Below, piece after piece: positions 21,734-23,027 of a stretch of 23,027 nucleotides of DNA (positions within the stretch are counted from its first letter, which is position 1; each line of letters opens with the position of its first letter). This stretch comes from DATAEK01 sp036258055 (GTDB lineage Bacteria > Acidobacteriota > Vicinamibacteria > Vicinamibacterales > 2-12-FULL-66-21), in contig DATAEK010000039.1 in assembly GCA_036258055.1 (NCBI GenBank), positions 1 through 23,027 on the forward strand. Reading direction: 5' to 3'. The notes under the pieces were generated by a model, which did not search any database, was not told the DNA's origin, and saw nothing but the letters and a program-made list of their open reading frames with translations. Position numbers and translations under genes: made by a program.

Positions 21734-22819
21734 ATGCGCGGAGCCGATGAGCAGTCCGGATCGATGTTCAGTTATGTTTCGCTGGAGCAGCGCGTGCCGC
21801 CCGACCATCCGTTGCGCGCCATCCGTCGCATCACCGATCGCGCCCTGGCGCGGCTCTCGCCGAAATTCGGGACGCTGTATATCAACTTCGGTCGGCCGTC
21901 GATCGCGCCGGAGAAACTGTTGCGGGCGCTGCTGCTGCAAGCGATCTACACGATTCGCAGCGAGCGCCAGCTGATCGAACAATTGGATTACAACCTGCTG
22001 TTTCGCTGGTTCGTGGGCTTGGGCATCGATGACGCGGTGTGGTCGCCGACGACGTTCACCAAGAATCGCGACCGCTTGCTCGACGGAGATATCGCGTCCG
22101 CCTTCTTCGAGGCGGTGTTGATCCACGCCGACACGGCCCGCCTGCTGTCGGACGACCATTTCACGGTGGATGGGACCCTGCTCGAAGCGTGGGCGAGTCA
22201 GAAAAGTTTTCGGCCCCGCGATCAGGACCCGCCGCCGGACGGCGGCGGCAATCCCACGGTGAATTTCCATGGGCAGCGGCGCCGCAACGCGACCCATCAG
22301 TCGACGACGGATCCGGATGCGCGGCTCTCCAAGAAAGCGCAGGGCCGGGAGGCGCGCTTGGGCTACTTGGGGCATGTGCTGATGGAGCATCGGTCGGGGC
22401 TGATCGTCAACGCGACCGTCACGCCCGCCGACGGTCATGGCGAACGCGATGCGGCGGTCGGGATGATCGGGCGTCTCCGCGGCCAGCGCCGGATCACCGT
22501 CGCGGCGGACAAAGCCTACGACACGCGGGATTTCGTGGCGAATCTGCGCGCGATGGCGGTCACGCCGCACGTGGCCCAGTACACCCCGAGTGCGCATCGC
22601 AGCAGCGCGATCGACGGGCGCACGACGCGCCACGCGGGGTATGCGATCAGTCAGCAGAAACGCAAACTGGTGGAACAAGGGTTCGGCTGGATGAAGACGG
22701 TCGGCGGGCTGCGCAAGCTCCGCCACCGCGGCGGGCCGCTGGTCACCTGGATCTTCACCTTCACCGCCGCCGCGTACAACATCGTCCGGCTGCGCCGGCT
22801 GTTGCCGGTCACCGCATGA
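21734..22819 (+). CDS. IS5-family transposase (DDE)
   Basis: This 361-aa transposase has an N-terminal DUF772-type domain (MFSYVSLEQRVPPDHPLRAIR; LRALLLQAIYTIRSERQL) and a DDE_Tnp_1 catalytic domain. The likely triad is Asp146 (VDGTLLEAW), Asp259 (AADKAYD) and Glu314 (KLVEQGFGWMK), with the IS5-type Y-xx-SQQKRKLVE-xx-FGW region (303-319). ATG 21734 has AGGGAG about 9 nt upstream. The gene is full-length with no frameshift, so it should be functional. Confidence 0.93.
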   Translation: MRGADEQSGSMFSYVSLEQRVPPDHPLRAIRRITDRALARLSPKFGTLYINFGRPSIAPEKLLRALLLQAIYTIRSERQLIEQLDYNLLFRWFVGLGIDDAVWSPTTFTKNRDRLLDGDIASAFFEAVLIHADTARLLSDDHFTVDGTLLEAWASQKSFRPRDQDPPPDGGGNPTVNFHGQRRRNATHQSTTDPDARLSKKAQGREARLGYLGHVLMEHRSGLIVNATVTPADGHGERDAAVGMIGRLRGQRRITVAADKAYDTRDFVANLRAMAVTPHVAQYTPSAHRSSAIDGRTTRHAGYAISQQKRKLVEQGFGWMKTVGGLRKLRHRGGPLVTWIFTFTAAAYNIVRLRRLLPVTA

Positions 22820-22911
22820 CCGACCGTCGCGCGCGCCGCGTCGGGTCACCAGTCGATTGCTCGGCGGAGGCTTGGGCGTGAATATCAACGAACTCACAGT
22901 AACCACGAACC

Positions 22912-22930
22912 TTACTTTTTCAGTGGCCTG
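22912..22930 (-). repeat. IS right terminal inverted repeat
   Basis: This is the perfect 19-bp complement of 21648-21666, followed directly by CTAG. Confidence 0.9.
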
Positions 22931-22960
22931 CTAGGGTTCTACGGTTCTACGGTTCTCGGG
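22931..22960. repeat. CTAG duplication and GGTTCTA repeat array 2
   Basis: CTAG (22931-22934) is the right-hand target duplication and runs directly into GGTTCTACGGTTCTACGG and related units. The same unit type forms array 1 at 19127-19197, where it contains uninterrupted CTAG sites. The IS therefore used a repeat unit as its target. Confidence 0.75.
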
Positions 22961-23017
22961 TTCGCGTGGACGGGCACTGACTGCCATCGACTAGTATTGA
23001 TGCGACGCGGGAGGACG

Positions 23018-23027
23018 ATGGCGAGCA
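23018..23027 (+). CDS. Start of a gene running off the right edge
   Basis: ATG 23018 follows a good ribosome-binding site GGGAGGA (23009-23015); only Met-Ala-Ser is visible. TAGTAT (22992-22997) could be its -10 element, without a clear -35. The product cannot be named. Confidence 0.45.

Larger units (their letters stand above)
21648..22930 (+). mobile_element. Complete IS5-family insertion sequence (1283 bp)
   Basis: The element is bounded by perfect 19-bp terminal inverted repeats and CTAG duplications and carries a single intact transposase gene. Intact ends, a matching duplication and an unbroken reading frame point to a recent, possibly active insertion. It landed between the metallo-hydrolase gene and the gene starting at 23018, at the edge of a GGTTCTA repeat array. 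No passenger gene is present. Confidence 0.92.

Overview
The window looks like chromosomal DNA of a GC-rich carbohydrate-degrading bacterium, most likely an Acidobacteriota member (Vicinamibacteria-like). This is inferred from an Oar-type TonB-dependent receptor with an N-terminal carboxypeptidase-regulatory-like domain, several Tat-exported sugar-related proteins, and short GC-rich intergenic repeats. No rRNA, tRNA or CRISPR was seen, so the taxonomic call rests on gene style alone.

Layout. The left edge (2-223) holds the 3' end of an unrecognised gene. It is followed by a 335-nt gap and a large outer-membrane receptor gene (559-3897) that ends in a strong hairpin. Next comes a leftward block of four genes (8938 to 4235): an exported TIM-barrel sugar isomerase/epimerase-like protein, an exported PmoA/DUF6807 protein, a cytoplasmic Gfo/Idh/MocA oxidoreductase and an exported DUF2264 protein. 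A 171-bp divergent control region (8939-9109) separates this block from a rightward operon (9110-17990). That region carries two near-identical palindromes with the core TTTAnCGnTAAA.

The rightward operon encodes almost the whole non-phosphorylated L-fucose pathway: an SDR (probable 2-keto-3-deoxy-L-fuconate dehydrogenase), a fumarylacetoacetase-family 2,4-diketo-3-deoxy-L-fuconate hydrolase, a RhaM-like mutarotase, a Gfo/Idh/MocA oxidoreductase, an amidohydrolase-type fuconolactonase, a one-permease sugar ABC importer (binding protein, double ATPase, permease) and L-fuconate dehydratase. Expected products are pyruvate and L-lactate. Many junctions are 4-nt ATGA overlaps. The only step without an obvious classical enzyme is the first oxidation, L-fucose to the lactone; the Gfo/Idh/MocA gene is the local candidate.

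The right side holds an ApbE-like FMN transferase without a clear signal peptide, a Tat-exported Gfo/Idh/MocA protein, a convergent secreted metallo-beta-lactamase-fold hydrolase, and an intact IS5-family insertion sequence (21648-22930). The IS has perfect 19-bp inverted repeats, a CTAG duplication and an insertion point inside a GGTTCTA-type repeat. A new gene appears to start at the extreme right edge (23018).

Together the receptor, secreted enzymes, ABC importer and cytoplasmic pathway suggest a locus for capture and complete oxidation of a fucose-containing (or related 6-deoxy-sugar/uronic acid) glycan. Candidate novelties are the paired operator, the unassigned first-step dehydrogenase, and several intergenic repeat families, one of which is used as an IS target.
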